Below, piece after piece: positions 23,035-36,317 of a stretch of DNA of 64,000 nucleotides (position 1 is its first letter; each line of letters starts with the position of its first letter). The stretch lies in assembly GCA_005408345.1 (NCBI GenBank), contig SEMN01000582.1:222501-286500 (forward strand). The letters are read 5' to 3'. The notes below the pieces were generated by a model, which saw only the letters and a program-made list of their open reading frames with translations, was not told the DNA's origin and did not search any database. Source of the DNA: Macquaria australasica (Eukaryota; Chordata; Actinopteri; Centrarchiformes; Percichthyidae). Made by a program: the position numbers and the translations under genes.

Positions 23035-23901
23035 ACAGTTTTAATAGTTCTATTTTTATTAGTGCTTGTTTCGTTCTTATATTCTTTTGTCTGTATGCCA
23101 CGGAACAGTTACTATTTTTATACATTTATTTGTATTTTAATGCAAAAGGAGGATTCTCAGTTGCTTTAAATCAGCTGTTCTTACACAGGGACCACTACTT
23201 TTCCTGCTACACGAGTAATGCTTTTTTGGTTCTTTTGAGGTAGACTGCAGTTGTGAAAAGCATTTGACATCCTACTCAAGTACACGTGCTGTTACTTAAA
23301 AGCAGAAGTAAGATTACTTGGGTTGCAGACTACTCAAGACTACAAAAGTATCTCTTTTGAAGACTGAGATAATATTCCATATGGTCAAAACGACTACCAA
23401 CCAATCCCTCTGCGATGTGACGACTATTTTTTTCTGTCTAAGTAAGCTTTCTCAAAGATATTCAAAGTAAACTAAACTAGTTGAATACAACACTTCATTT
23501 AAGATTAACCCAAGTGAAAGATGTGGTACTAATAGACCTATAACAGTACATGGAAGTGCGATGAACCATAAATACTTTGCACACCTTGTAGAAAAGCCTC
23601 CTAACTGTGTAAAAGGGTTTGATGATCCTGTTTTGTTATATCCATCATTTCATCACAATGTGGCTTCAGTGTTAAAAATGATAAGATGTTCATGGATGTT
23701 TAAGGTGACGTTAAAGCCTATTCTAGGGAGAACATTATTTTAAAGATTGTACTGAGATTACATCTAATCACTACAGATGTAGAAATGAAAGGACATTCCT
23801 AAATGGACAATCTTTTTACATTTTACTTGCATAGCTTCTTTTGCGGTGCATGTTAACACGAGTATGTATGCTTAAACATTTTTCTTTGATTTGTAAATAA
23901 A
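23035..23901 (+). other. 3' UTR of the zinc-finger gene
   Basis: Non-coding AT-rich sequence follows the stop codon to an AATAAA at 23896-23901. No other gene signal is seen. Confidence 0.6.
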
Positions 23902-23974
23902 TTTGCATTTGGTACAAAGCTGGAGTTGACTACAGGCAGGTGAGAAATCAAAGAAAAAAACTGAATAAATGAGT

Positions 23975-24485
23975 GGAGAAACATACACAACATGGCCAAT
24001 AGTACTGTATTTGGACATCTGAACATATGTGATTGCTGAAAATGTTATTCCAAAACATGCACATTATCACGCAGCTATAACAGCCACTTCTAGGCAGGCT
24101 TTCCACAAGATTTTGGGACCTGGCAGCAGGGATTTGCTCCCATTCAGCAAAGGAATTACAGAGGCTGACCACTGATGATGGGCGATAAGTCTAAAGGTGT
24201 TGGATGGGTTTGAGGTCAGGGCTCTGTGCAAGTTCTCCCACACCAAACTGGGAAAACCATTTCTTTGTGGAACCGACTTTGGGTATTGTCATGTTGAAAC
24301 ATGTAAGAGTCTTCCCCAAACTGTAACCACAAAGTTGGAAACACATTGTTGTCTAAACTATCTGTAGCATTAACATATCCCATAACTGGCCAAGCCCAAA
24401 CCACGAAAACATCCCCAGACTAAACATACACAAAAATACACGGACAAGGTGTCCATGTGTCCACATACCTTTGTCCATATGGTAA
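23975..24485 (-). mobile_element. Tc1/mariner-type DNA transposon remnant
   Basis: Minus-strand translation shows the second half of a Tc1-type transposase in pieces: DNNVFPTLWLQFGED, MFQHDN (degenerate FQHDNAPxH catalytic region), then AEWEQIPAARSQNLVESLPR at the C-terminus, with frame breaks between. Degenerate ends resemble each other in inverse orientation (CATGGCCAATAGTA and TACCTTTGTCCATATG). The 5' half of the transposase is absent. Inactive. Confidence 0.8.
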
Positions 24486-26200
24486 ATTAAATGCAGATGC
24501 TTCTATACAGGCAGCATGGGGCCACTGACACCTATCAACACCTATTGGCTATTTTGTATTTATAAGAACAATGCACATTAATCTTCATTTCTGTTATGTC
24601 CCAGTGTTAGCCATCTGGCTGATTTTCAACTCCTACGTTAGTATAGTTAGTATGCTGTAGTCGTGCTGTAAATATTTCTGAACTTTAGAGGTGCTGGTAG
24701 GCATAGTACTCACATTTGGACGGAGCCAGGCAGTTGTTACTGCTAAGCCAAACTAAACTGAGCTAAGCTAATCGACTCTTGGCTCCAGCTCGAACTCAAG
24801 TAGAGACATGGGAGTGGTACTGACCTTCTGATCCAACTCTGAATAAGCAAAATATTCCTTTAATTCATCACTCGTGTGTGTGTGTGTGTTTTACAATCGT
24901 GTCTCATGGACCAGGACTGAGTCATACTATTAACAATCGAACAGAAACATTGATCAGTTTTTGTTTCAGCCCCTGCAGGTTTAAATCAAAGGTTAATTCA
25001 AGGACTGATTGTAGGCCCTATTACCTCAGCTGGGTGCGTCTGTCTGGAGCTGACTGTTTTTGCTGGGAATGAAGGTGGCAGCTGAACATCTCTGACTTCA
25101 CTGAATGTGACAGAATACTTTGAGTCAAAACAAGTCAGAGAAACTTCCAGAAAAACGTGTCTCTCTGTCAGGATGTTTCCTCTGCTCGGTTTTTCGCACC
25201 TGGAAATGTCTGTTCTCATGAATATGAAACAGCAAACCTCGTTCTGTCACACACACACACACACACACACAGAATAAATATAAACACAGCCGAGTAGGAA
25301 TAAGTCATTTTTTTAATGTCCAACATTTCTCAGTAACGGGAACAGCTGTTTCCATGCGTCCCCTTGCCGACGGCGGGATATAAGGCATCCCATAATGAAC
25401 ACACAAATCTAACAAAGACAATCTCCCACCCCTCCTCCTCCTCCTCTCCCTGACTATCACTTCCCCCCCTTTTTTGTTTTTCAGAGCACATCACAATGTT
25501 TCAGTCTTTCTGTCGTCCCTTAGCCTTACTTGTGTGGCTCCTATTGGTCTGAACCAGATTAACCTGAAGCTGGAGTTTTCTGTCATTTCACCGTTACTGA
25601 CGGCCGACTGTTGTGTGTTAAAGCAGATATATAACCAGTTAATGATCAGATTTTATGCTTGTGAGGCTTCAGCCTGGGACCTATAACAGTGAACAGGGAG
25701 GAAAAGGGTTGATTTGGGACATATCTGCACTATTTACACCCAGTATTCAACTTTTAGTTCGGATATGTTTAGATATGTTGTCTGGAGAGGATAAATGCTC
25801 CTATATAGGACTGAAATTTGAAGTTTGTCAGATCAGATTGTAATCCCAGGTGTAAATAGAGACATCTTTGTCTTCACATTCCCCTCTTTTCTTGTCTTCC
25901 ATCTGTGAATTTGTTGAAGCGAGAGACTCAGATCATAAGAAACATTGCATGTGGAAAAAAAGGGAACATTTGGACAAAAAATCTCACACATACTTCTTTA
26001 ACAACAGCCTCAAAATGGCAACATAAATAATCAATACAATTTTAATAAATGGTCGATAAATAAAATAAATCTCATGTCTGTACAAGTTAAAGGAAATGTC
26101 AGTTGAAGATAACAAACGGATCTGTGAAGAAAAAAATAAGTAAATGGAGCAACTGGATGAACAGAGTGAGAATGGATCAAAGTCTGATTTTTTAGGTGTG
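24486..26200. other. Intergenic, no gene recognised
   Basis: Contains short GT/CA runs (24874-24889 and 25248-25271) and a CTCCTCCTCC tract near 25432-25447. No open frame shows coding character. Confidence 0.5.
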
Positions 26201-28975
26201 CTACCCCTTTAACAGACTAGGGGGTAATGTTCCCCTGCGGGAGCCTTTTTTGGTGATACTACTGTCATAAATAGGTTCACTTGTCACATCCCAGGGACAT
26301 GGGAATGACAGAACAGGGAGAATTACGAGGTGTGTGAGTTGTGTGTATGTGTTTATTTCCACTATCTGCACTTCCATCTGTTTCTTTGTGTGTTTTTTTC
26401 TTCCTCTCTGCAATGAGTAACGTCCACTGCCTCCTCCCTGCAGTTGCATTTAGCACACAGTCATGGTTTCTGACCCAATTTTTTCTCCTTCCAACCTTGT
26501 CTGGTTTTGTAGCTCATGATGTATTCTACACTATACTATACTCATTGTTCTCTATTTTAGCCTGCTTGTTTTTTGATTCACTTCCTCTCTTGCTGTTCTA
26601 GTGTTATTACAAGTACTTCAGTTTTTATGACCCACTGCATTTTTTTCATTACAAAACAACAAACAAAAAAACATGTAGGTTAGCCACAATCCCTCTGACG
26701 GCTGGTGGAGACTGCCTGCCTGTTTCCGTTGCTTACAAATGCCTGCGTGTTGTTACCTTAAGGCCTGAACTCAGCGCTCGCTCCAACAGCTGTGAGAGAG
26801 GAGAAGCTGCTGATGGAAAGACCGGCATCTCAAAACCACTTAGAGGCTTTTAGCGCTGACATCTCCTCTCCTCAGCAAGCTGCAGAATTCGCGCTGTATC
26901 TTTCAAGAGACCTCATCTTTGTACAGCAGTCTAAACAATGAGAAGAAATATGTATTAATGTGTTCTGGTGGTGTGAACCTCTTCATCAATAAAAGCAAAT
27001 TTGGGACTCTACAGATTTAGAGCTGGTGCCTCTGTTCTGTGAAATCTCTCATATATAAAGGATATTCTGAAGTAATTTCCCAGCAACTGTGTTCACCCAA
27101 GCGAGTACAGACTTCTGGCATGGGATTCATGTGATACAGACATGAGCTAATGTATTCAGATAGATACCATGCTGGATATGTACTGCAGGTCTGCTTCCAG
27201 GTCTCCAAACAAATATCTGAGCACACTAAGACATGGCTCATAATGCCTTCCCTCTGGTCAGCTCTCCTCCTACATGCCGAATCAAAATCCTCTTGCTTAT
27301 ACAGTATGCAGCCAAATAAAATAGCAACCACAGTGTTATGTTGTAGCGCAGATCTAGAGCCTCATTAGTAGAAACAATTTTTCACTTTAGACTTTTTTCC
27401 ATGGCCCATTATTACAAAAAAATCCTGCACAAGTCATTTTCATCACAGAAAACTGGAGAACTTTGATGTATTGTACTGATTTTAAGCAGCTGTCCCTTTG
27501 GCTTGGATTTGCACAGAACTTCTGCATGAGAAATATTTATAAATGAGACTCCTGGATGCTGCCGGAGAGATTCGGCTGCTCCTGTGGCGTCTCCTGAGAC
27601 AGGCTGAGTCGTGATGCATCAAAGTGCAAGATACCTTGAGGGGCTTTAAATGGTTGTTACATGATAGAGCCTCATACAGAGAGGAAGACAGATATCTACC
27701 TTCATCCACCAGGTCTCCGGTACACCAAAGATATGGTCTTGTAATATCAATTGAGTGATATGGTCTGGTTCAGACAGCAGCAGACACAAAGACACATGAC
27801 AAGGTCCAATCATATACAGTGGATCACAAAACAGAACAATCTCCTGAAAGAGCTGATACTTTGACACTTTTGACTTTAATAACTTAACTCTGAACCTTAA
27901 TTGTGGTGTTTTAGCTTAACGTTAGCCATCTTTCTCTGCACAATCATCTCGTTCCATCAAATCTCTTCTCATATAATAATCCCTTCCTCTATTTACAATC
28001 ACTTCTCGCTACTTTGATATTTTCCCTTCAACCACATCTTGCGGTTTCCATAATCTCATCAGATACTATTGCCGGCCCCGTGTCACTATACACAAAGTTG
28101 ATGGGTGTGAGGAAAAGTTTCTGAGGAAAACTGTTTTCAGGGAGACATTTTGGGATTGTTTTTTTCTCTGTAGGGGAGATCTCTCCCTCAGCAATGGACA
28201 AGACTGCATTCGCATCAACCTCACACGGACACAATCATTTAAAAAAAGAAAACATCACAAGAGATTTCTTCTTCATCTCCAATGAAAAAGATACAAAATG
28301 TATAAAAATGTTATTTACAGTCTTTTTTTTCTTTTAGACGGATCTTGTCTGGATCAAGCTGACTTTTGCGTATGAAATCTGAGGAGTTTGTGTTTGTCTT
28401 TAACAGTTTTTAGGTAGTAGAGGTGATTTGACTCATCGTCCAAAGAAACGTCATAGATCATTGTAGGCGGTGGGACTTCAAAAACTTAATTTATACAGTA
28501 CAAACCACCCACAAACATCCTCTCTTTTAACCTCAGTGGACGCTCTATCTGTCATACTTTCTTTCCAACTCTGTGTCTCCTCTGTCCCAAGTTTGTTCCT
28601 AGTCCTCCCATGTCCCAGGGTGGTTCAGGGCCATCCATGACCCTGCACTGTCGCAATGCATAAAGGGATGTAGAGGCTGTCATCAAGACTGTCCTTCACT
28701 TCTGTTTGCTCTGAGGTGAAGGAAAAGAAAAACGAGTCATCAATATGATTATACAGCAATTTCTCTACTGATTGTAAATCTACTTACAGAGCTGGAAAAC
28801 AGAACAAAACAAGGGACGAGAAGATAAACAAGCTGAAAAGTACTGGAACTGAGGGAGATGAGTATGGTTGAGATAAAAAAGATGATGAGGAGTTTAAGAC
28901 ACAGAAGAAGATGTAAAATAGAAAAGGGACAGGAGGAGAGGGAGAGTCAAGGCAGATTTATTCACACAGAAGGAC
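26201..28975 (-). other. Candidate celsr3 3' UTR
   Basis: No coding exon is seen except a possible alternative terminal exon ending at 28683. Downstream of the celsr3 stop on the minus strand are Pumilio-type TGTAAATA motifs at about 28312-28319 and 27990-27997, and a possible minus-strand AATAAA at 26352-26357. The true 3' end cannot be fixed from sequence alone. Confidence 0.4.
28683..28710 (-). other. Possible alternative terminal coding segment of celsr3
   Basis: A polypyrimidine tract and CACCTCAG precede 28710 on the minus strand. Joining the donor at 28979 (GTAAGT) to this acceptor replaces the final Glu-stop by E-ANRSEGQS and a TGA at 28683-28685. The splice signals are strong; usage is inferred. 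Confidence 0.4.
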
Positions 28976-31900
28976 TTACTCAGAGTCGGGGGACACTTCA
29001 GATATGCTGTGGGAGGTGGCAGACTGAGACGGGGAGAGGGAGGGTCCGTGGGCGGAGCCATTAGGCCCAGGGTTAGAGGCAGCGGGGGGAGGAGTGAGGA
29101 CGGAGGAACTGAAGGATGCCAGGATGGAGGATAGAATATCCAGGTGTTCGCTGGACGGTTGTCGACCAAGAGGGTTTGGATTTGAATCTGCAACCTTGGG
29201 GACAGTCTGACTGGGGTACCTACATGGAGGTGCTGAGTCCAGTCGTCCTCTAACGTGAGCTGAAGCAGGGAGCTGCTCCTGCTGAGGCTCCTCTGAGATT
29301 GGGGGAGGAGGGGAGGAGGAGGGAGGCTGGTCGGTGTGCGAAGGCTGCCGGGGAGGCAGAGTGCGGAGCCACTCCCGACATGGCTGAGCCTGGGCTCCGT
29401 TGGTCTCCAGCTGCTCTCTCGACCTACTGCTCATCAGCGCCCCCCCTAGGTGCTCCCGGGTTGAGGCCTGCCTCCGAGTTAGCGTGTTCAGCTGCGACCT
29501 CGATCCGCTTAGGTATCCCTCAATTCCTGCTCCTCCGTTTCCACTCAAGTCCTCCCTCGAGGCGTGGACGCTGCCTGCGTGGTGGTTGTCAAGTCTGTCC
29601 CTGGATCCTGCCAAGTTCTCCCTGGATGATGAGACTCTCTGGTGATCTAGCCCCAGGCCCCCTAGCCCTGCTCCCTGCCCCAGCTCTCTCCTCCTGGGTA
29701 AGAGATCCAGGTTGTCCCTAGAACCACGGGAGTCCAGCCGGTCCCTCGATCCCCCAATCGTCTGCCTCCCTAGTGGATCCCTGGACAACTGCCTCCGGGC
29801 CAGCGAGTCCAGGTGCTCCCTGGAGGAGTAGCGGGAAGCTGGTTGGGAGAGAGAGCCGGAACCTCCACCGGCGCCAGCCGTGGCAGAGTACATGCGACCG
29901 TACGAGGCTGCAGGAACACCCCGGTGGCCCAAAGTAGAGGTTCGGTACCAGTTGAGCTCACTGGGGACCCGGCCCACGGTGGAAAGGCCCTGGAGTGCTG
30001 GCGGACAGCCGAGACGATTCTTCAGGATACCTGGGAGGAGAGAATAAGAGAAGGTGAGAGGAAGGCATGAGCGGGAAAAAAGGAGAAAGAAGAAGAAAGT
30101 TATAGAAGGAATCATTAGAGTCGGGTCACAGGAGAGTAAAAAGTGGAGGATACAAGGGGTTGAAGGTGAGGGTGGAAAAGGATGCCAAAAGTGTGGTTTC
30201 TTGCTTTCAGCCACTTTATATGTGTTTGAGTATGTATGCGTGTACATATGTTTTGTTTATTAATACATTCCCTAAAATGTCACCCATGCTTTCCAGGCAT
30301 GAGTGATTTCCAACTTTTCCTGCATGTATGTGTACACATGCCAATTGTATATGTATGTATGAGTGTACATACTGTACTGTACATATAAAAATGTCTCCCA
30401 TGCTTTTAGGGACAGATTTAGACCTTAGCTGAAGTCATTTTTTATGCACAGGGGCCACTCGGCTGGAGTTTTATGTGGGTACACAAACTCCTGCATGATA
30501 TGCACATGTGGTGATCAAAGTGTAAACCAGGGGTTCTCAACCTTTTGTAACTTCTGATTGTTAAAACATTTCTGAGGACCACCTTCCCAAATAAATGAGA
30601 TAAAAACATAACGGGTGTTTTGTGTTTAAGTGTCTCTGGAGCGTCGATGGTTTTAGCGCCTCATTTTACAGAATTTCACATTCAACACACTGTGCTTTTG
30701 GCTCAGTCTAAATCTAGATTTTATATATTCAGGGTCATATTTCCTCACCACACCCTTTGGAGCTTTTACTGGTGCAGGATGGTCTCCCACATCACTTTTT
30801 TTGAGTTTCAAAAACCAATCCATTTTGTGTCACTGTATCCGAGGGAACGTTAGCTAGCTAACAGGTTTGTCTCTACCTGATGTTGTGTCGTGACATAACT
30901 TGTAATTGAAATTATAAATTTTAATTTGACGTTTTTTATTTACGTGAATTCTTGAGCACATTTAGATATAAAAAATAACTAGCTTTGTAAGTTACACAGC
31001 CCACTGGTTGAGAATGGCTGGTGTAAACCATGGCATGTCCACCATCACATTATATTATGACACTTATCATCCATCCTTATAAGAGAGGGCACTGCTAGCT
31101 CACATGTAGTGTGCACTGAAATAATTAAAATGTGTAACAGACAAACTGCACATGCAGCAAACAAAGACTACTGAGCTGTGTTTTAAATGATGCTTTGCTG
31201 ATTTTGCTCACAGCTAACATACCCTCCATCTTCCTCTTGGCAAAATGCCCCATTTTCATTCTGATGACCAGTCAGACAGGATGTCTGGAGATTTTTGTTA
31301 AACAGTATGATGAAGAAGATAATATATTTATAGTATATAGGCCAGACACTGATATCCAAAGATGCATGGCCAAAAACAGATTACACCTGATTTATGCCCT
31401 CAAAGTTGCAAATGTAACATAGCAACAAGAAAGAAAAGAGAGAAAGAAGCACAAAAACACAATTTCTTATAGGAACAAGTCTGTTAATCCATCTGTTGAA
31501 ACTACATTGTTTCAGAATTTGTAAACATTATTTTGTTATCTAATTCTTTAATGGTATGTGTCATATTTAGTTTCCATCGTCTTAACTAAAATTAAATTCA
31601 AGAGCAATGCCATGGCAAAATTTACAACATTATACTTTATTATATGCTTCATTATACTGTACATACGGGAAGGACAAACAAAGAATAATATTAAAAGCAA
31701 ATCCAAAATGTCAGTGTGCCTTTAGATTGTGTGTATTTGTGCAAGTGTGTGTTTCTGTGTTTTCTCTCACCCTTGCGGTGCCTGTGTGGCTGGGTGAGGC
31801 CGTTCTCATCCCCACTGGTCAGCGCTGCATCAGGCTGGTTGTTGTTGGCTGCATCCTTGCTGTAATCTGCCCCCAGGGGGCGCTCTGAGCCCCACTTCTG

Positions 31901-34900
31901 CAGGGTGTGGGTCTCACACTCCTCCAAAGCTGGCCAGTAGGACAGAAGGTCATTGCCATCCAGATCTGTCACACACAAAAAGAAAAAATACACTTTCTGG
32001 TTACTCATGAGTTTAACATCAGTTTCAGTGACAATTCCTGAGGTGAAATTGTTGTTGTTGTGACACCTTCCCCAACATATATGCTCTCACGTCAGGTCAT
32101 GACATTATTGACCAATGACTTATGACAAAGCAAAAAAGCTCATTAAGTACTGATTAAGAAATGAAAAAGGAGACATTTTGGGAAAGTGGACAAAATCACT
32201 ATTATTGCAGTCATCCCTGAAAATACAGTATTATTAAAGCCAGTAAAATCTGCCAATATGTTCTTATGCCTCATATTCATTTTTTTAATTTGACATCAAG
32301 CATTGTGCTACATTTTGTTGCTGCATGTGCACCCTAAGGAACACAAAACAGATGTCTGTATCAAATAGCAGGTGTCAGCAGACAAATAGCATATGTCCAT
32401 TAGGAAATAACAGCCATTTATACACAGCCTTTATATACAGTCTATGGTCTTCCCCCACAAATGGTGGAATTCACCATTGCGGCTATTCAGCATGTTAGTT
32501 TGTTCTGTGACGACATCAACCCTTTAGGCCAATCAGTGTCATTTGGAAAATCCCACTACAAAAAGTGGTATGGTCATCCCCATTTTGTCAAAATTTCAAT
32601 CATTGGTGTCATTAGGACTGCAACTAAACATTCTTTCCATTATCAATTAATCTGTCAATTATTTTTTTTTATTAATTTTAAAGTCCAAAAATAGTGAAAA
32701 ACAAATTCTCTGAGCCCAATGTGACATCTTCACATTGCTTGTTTTCTCAGATAAACTCTAAGATATTCAATTTACAATGATGTTTGGCATTTTTGCTTCA
32801 TAAATGACTTGACAATTAATCCACTATTAAAATTATTGCAGATTAATTTCTGTCTATGAAGAAATGACATAATCATTATTCATTCCAGCTATAAAATAAA
32901 TTGCGTTGTTGCACCATCGCTGTTAAGTGCATACTTTGACAAACTTATTGTTGTAATTATTAGAGTTCAGTAAGTCTAGTTTTCCCTCTGTAACATGCTT
33001 TTAAATAATGCAACAACAAAAGGTTATAAAAACCCATTTATTGTTTTTGTTCTGTCGGCCCAGTCGATGGCTCTCCTGAATCCATGAGAAGTTTAATGCT
33101 TTGTCACAACGAGTAGGCCACCATCTTCAAACTGCGACCTCAGAGTAAAACGCCCACATCCCTCAGCCCTGCTCCGGCCCTTCAGTGTGACTGCATTGAT
33201 GAATTGATTGGACTGTACTGGCCATCTGGATCCTGTCCTCCTCTATTCAACTGACAGCTCTGGTCCATGTTTTACCCTGAATGGAGTTAATGTGATCCAG
33301 ATGGCTTATTAAGCTAAGAATTGATTACTTATATGGATTTATAGATTTGCATGTCTCGCCTTTTTTCCACAGTGAAACCTTTCACAGAACACAGTATATG
33401 CATGACATTTATATCATGCATAAACTCATATATTATGCTTGATATCGTGTATCAGAAGAAAGAAGTTATTGATTAATGACTACTGGCACTGACATTTTCT
33501 CTTGTTGTATGTGTGTCTGTTATTTTGCCCACACTTGTCGTATGTTTCTACATATCTGAGTTAACAGAGTCGACTTTATTTTCTACAGCAGGAACTGAAA
33601 TTGTTCGACTGTGATGCTGGTAGGGGCCTTTCTGTGTGGACATGTTCACCCAGCACTTGTGTGACTTTCGTCCCACAGATCAAAGACATGCAGGTCAAGT
33701 TAACCGGAGACTCCGCGACTCTGCACAGGTTAAGCAGGTACAGATGATGGATGGATGGGGGCCTAAATTGAATTAAAGGAATACTCCACCAAACCCCTAT
33801 CTTCAAAACAATCATCACTTCACTAATAAAATGCTTAATATGACACAAAACTTTGATATGAAGAGGCAATGACGCGGCACCGAAGGAGTGTACTTTGCTT
33901 TGTTGTTGAGGTACTATGAGTATGTAAAACATACTGAACATATAGATCAATGGAGAAGAGGATTATGCTGCTGGAGTCGTTTGAAAGGTTTCTATGGATG
34001 ATGCAAAGAGTCTGGGTTGACACTGGAACTATGTCCCTGTAACTGCTGGGAAACCAAGCTGAATACAGCTGCCTTCATATGTAAAGGAACCAGCTACACA
34101 CTTTAACCACCCTTCAAACTCACAGTGGATGAATATTTGATACTCAAATTATAGATTTTCTGTGGAGTATTCCTTTAAAAGGATACATGTACTGTTTTGT
34201 GTTAACATGTGAGTGTTTTTCCCACGTATCCTCTATCAAACTTTTTGATGGGACCATCCCATAACTCATAGGTTTCAGGTTCAAGCACCATCAGTGTGCT
34301 CTCAAGTGTCCTTGAGCAAGACACTTAACCATTACTGGCTCTTTAACTGCGAGAAGAAATGCCTTAAAAAGCAAAAACAGGTGAAAATGTGGTGATAAAT
34401 CATAAAGCGTTCGTCTACCTTTGGTGCCGTTGTGGGTGGGCTCGGTGAGCAGACGCTCGCTGTGATTGGAGCGTTTGAATCGGCGCTGGATGCGCCCACG
34501 GAGTCGGACGTTGTCCTCGCTCTCAGAGGAAGGGATGGAGAGACTGCGCTCCTCCTCCATGGAGAGGTCTGAGTCAGAGTCAGAGTCCTCACCTAGGAGA
34601 AGACAGGGAGAAGGAGAGAGAGGGAAAGATAGAAAGGAGGAGGCAGAGAAGAAACAAGTGAGAGGAGGGAAGGAGAAAACGAATAAAGAGAAACGAAAGA
34701 TAGGGTTGACGGACTGTTATTCCTTCTTGTGGGTATGTGAGCTTAATCTTTAATGAAATTCATACGGAGAGAGAGAAAGTAATGAGTAAGGAAAGGAAAA
34801 GAGAGAACTGGGGTGAAGAAATGGAGAATGTCACTACAGCTCGTTAAAAGTGTGTGTTTGTGTTTGTGTCCATGGTCATGTTTGTATGTGTGTTTACCTC

Positions 34901-36317
34901 CGTCTCTGTGGAACATGGCTACATCCAGGTCTGTAGCTCCGGTGTGGACGATGTTTTGTTCCAGAGTCTGACGAGCCAAAAGATTTTCTCTAATAGGAAA
35001 AGAGGTGAGAAGTGAGGACATAAACACACACACACACACACATACACACAGTCGTGTTTCCACCACTTCAGTGGACACTGACTTATATTCATTTCCTGGA
35101 GACTTACCCTAACACTAACCATAACCACTACTTGCCTAACCCTAACCCTTACCCCAATCACTCTTGTAACCTAACCTTAATCTAAACCTAACCTTACCCT
35201 AACCTTAAACCAAGACATCACCATAAAATGTAATGATTTACGTTATGGGGGCTTGTGTTTTGTCCCCAAAAGGAAGGCGAGTCCCCACAATGTGACTGTG
35301 TAAACAGATTTACTTGTATGTCCCCACAACATGTATCCACACACACACACAGTATTACTCAGTCGGTGATTTGTTGATTTTTAACAGGGAGGACGGTTAA
35401 TTTCCTCAGTCTACCGCGACTACATGTTGCTACTTGTCACTTTGATCATACTCTATAGAATATATAGGCTACAATATAGTATAGGATTGAGTATTTATTG
35501 TATATAGTTTTGAGAATATTATAAATCCAAGATGAAACTGACACAAGGGCGGGACTGAGAGAAAAAGGCACAATTACGTCAATTCATCAACACACAGCAC
35601 AGTTAGGCTACTGATATTTCAGAGCCATGATTGGGGCCATAGATTCTAAATAGCACAAACCTCAGTCAGATAAAGGATCAATGAGTCAGTACAGATACAG
35701 ATTAAAAATAGAGAGCATCCAAACACACACGTATAGTATGTACTGTACATACACACACATACAGACAGATAAGACAATCACTGAGCCATACAGATACCAA
35801 CAGCTACTCCGAGTACATTAGTGCTGCTCTACATACAGTACAGTACATTGTTCCATCCAATCTTCTTCATCTTTACCCCACTGACCCACAAAATAAACAG
35901 GGTTTTTATTAGCGAGGGAATTTCCTCCCTGAAGCAACTTTATCCCAAATCAGTGAGTCACAGAGAATAAATCAAACCTGACAGATTCCTATTTGAATGA
36001 TAGTTTATCATTTGTATATTGTTGGTATTAAACCATTTGCTCTTGAACTACAGGAAGAATTATGTTAGTCTTAATCTACTCTACCAGCCATGGTGTGGAC
36101 GTTTTCCATCCAAACTGATTTCTGGTTTGTTGGTAAAAGTAAAAAAGTAAAAAAGTCGTGTGTGTGTGTGTCTGTGTGAACGTTTGTGTGTATTTGCGTA
36201 TGTCTGTGTGTTTATATACCTGGCGGAGCTGACAGAGGAGATAGTGGAGGTTCCCAGGGTGATGCGGTGCAGCCCGCTCTGCTCCAACAGAGATGCGTTG
36301 TGATAGAGGTTCTGAGC
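28976..36317 (-). CDS. celsr3: celsr3 cytoplasmic tail exons
   Basis: Exons 36220-36317, 34898-34989, 34419-34592, 31771-31965 and 28976-30030 encode the intracellular tail. Features in order: LLEQSGLHRITLGTSTISSV; an acidic SDSDSDLSMEEER patch; DLDGNDLLSYWPALEECE, close to the conserved CELSR tail; GILKNRLGCPPALQG at the start of the last exon; about ten imperfect Ser-Arg-(Glu/Asp)-x-Leu repeats (for example SREHLDSL, SRDRLDSR, SRDNLDLL, SREDLSG, SREQLET); a Pro/Ser-rich C-terminus ending SPDSE. The last exon is clearly GC-rich against AT-rich flanks. The stop overlaps a consensus donor (GA-GTAAGT). Confidence 0.9.

Noticed and set aside
29299..29721. Plus-strand 140-codon frame
   Set aside because: It is antisense to the GC-rich celsr3 tail exon; no codon or domain evidence.
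34261..34333. tRNA-like GGTTCAAGC box
   Set aside because: No matching A box or cloverleaf; the sequence belongs to a dispersed repeat module.
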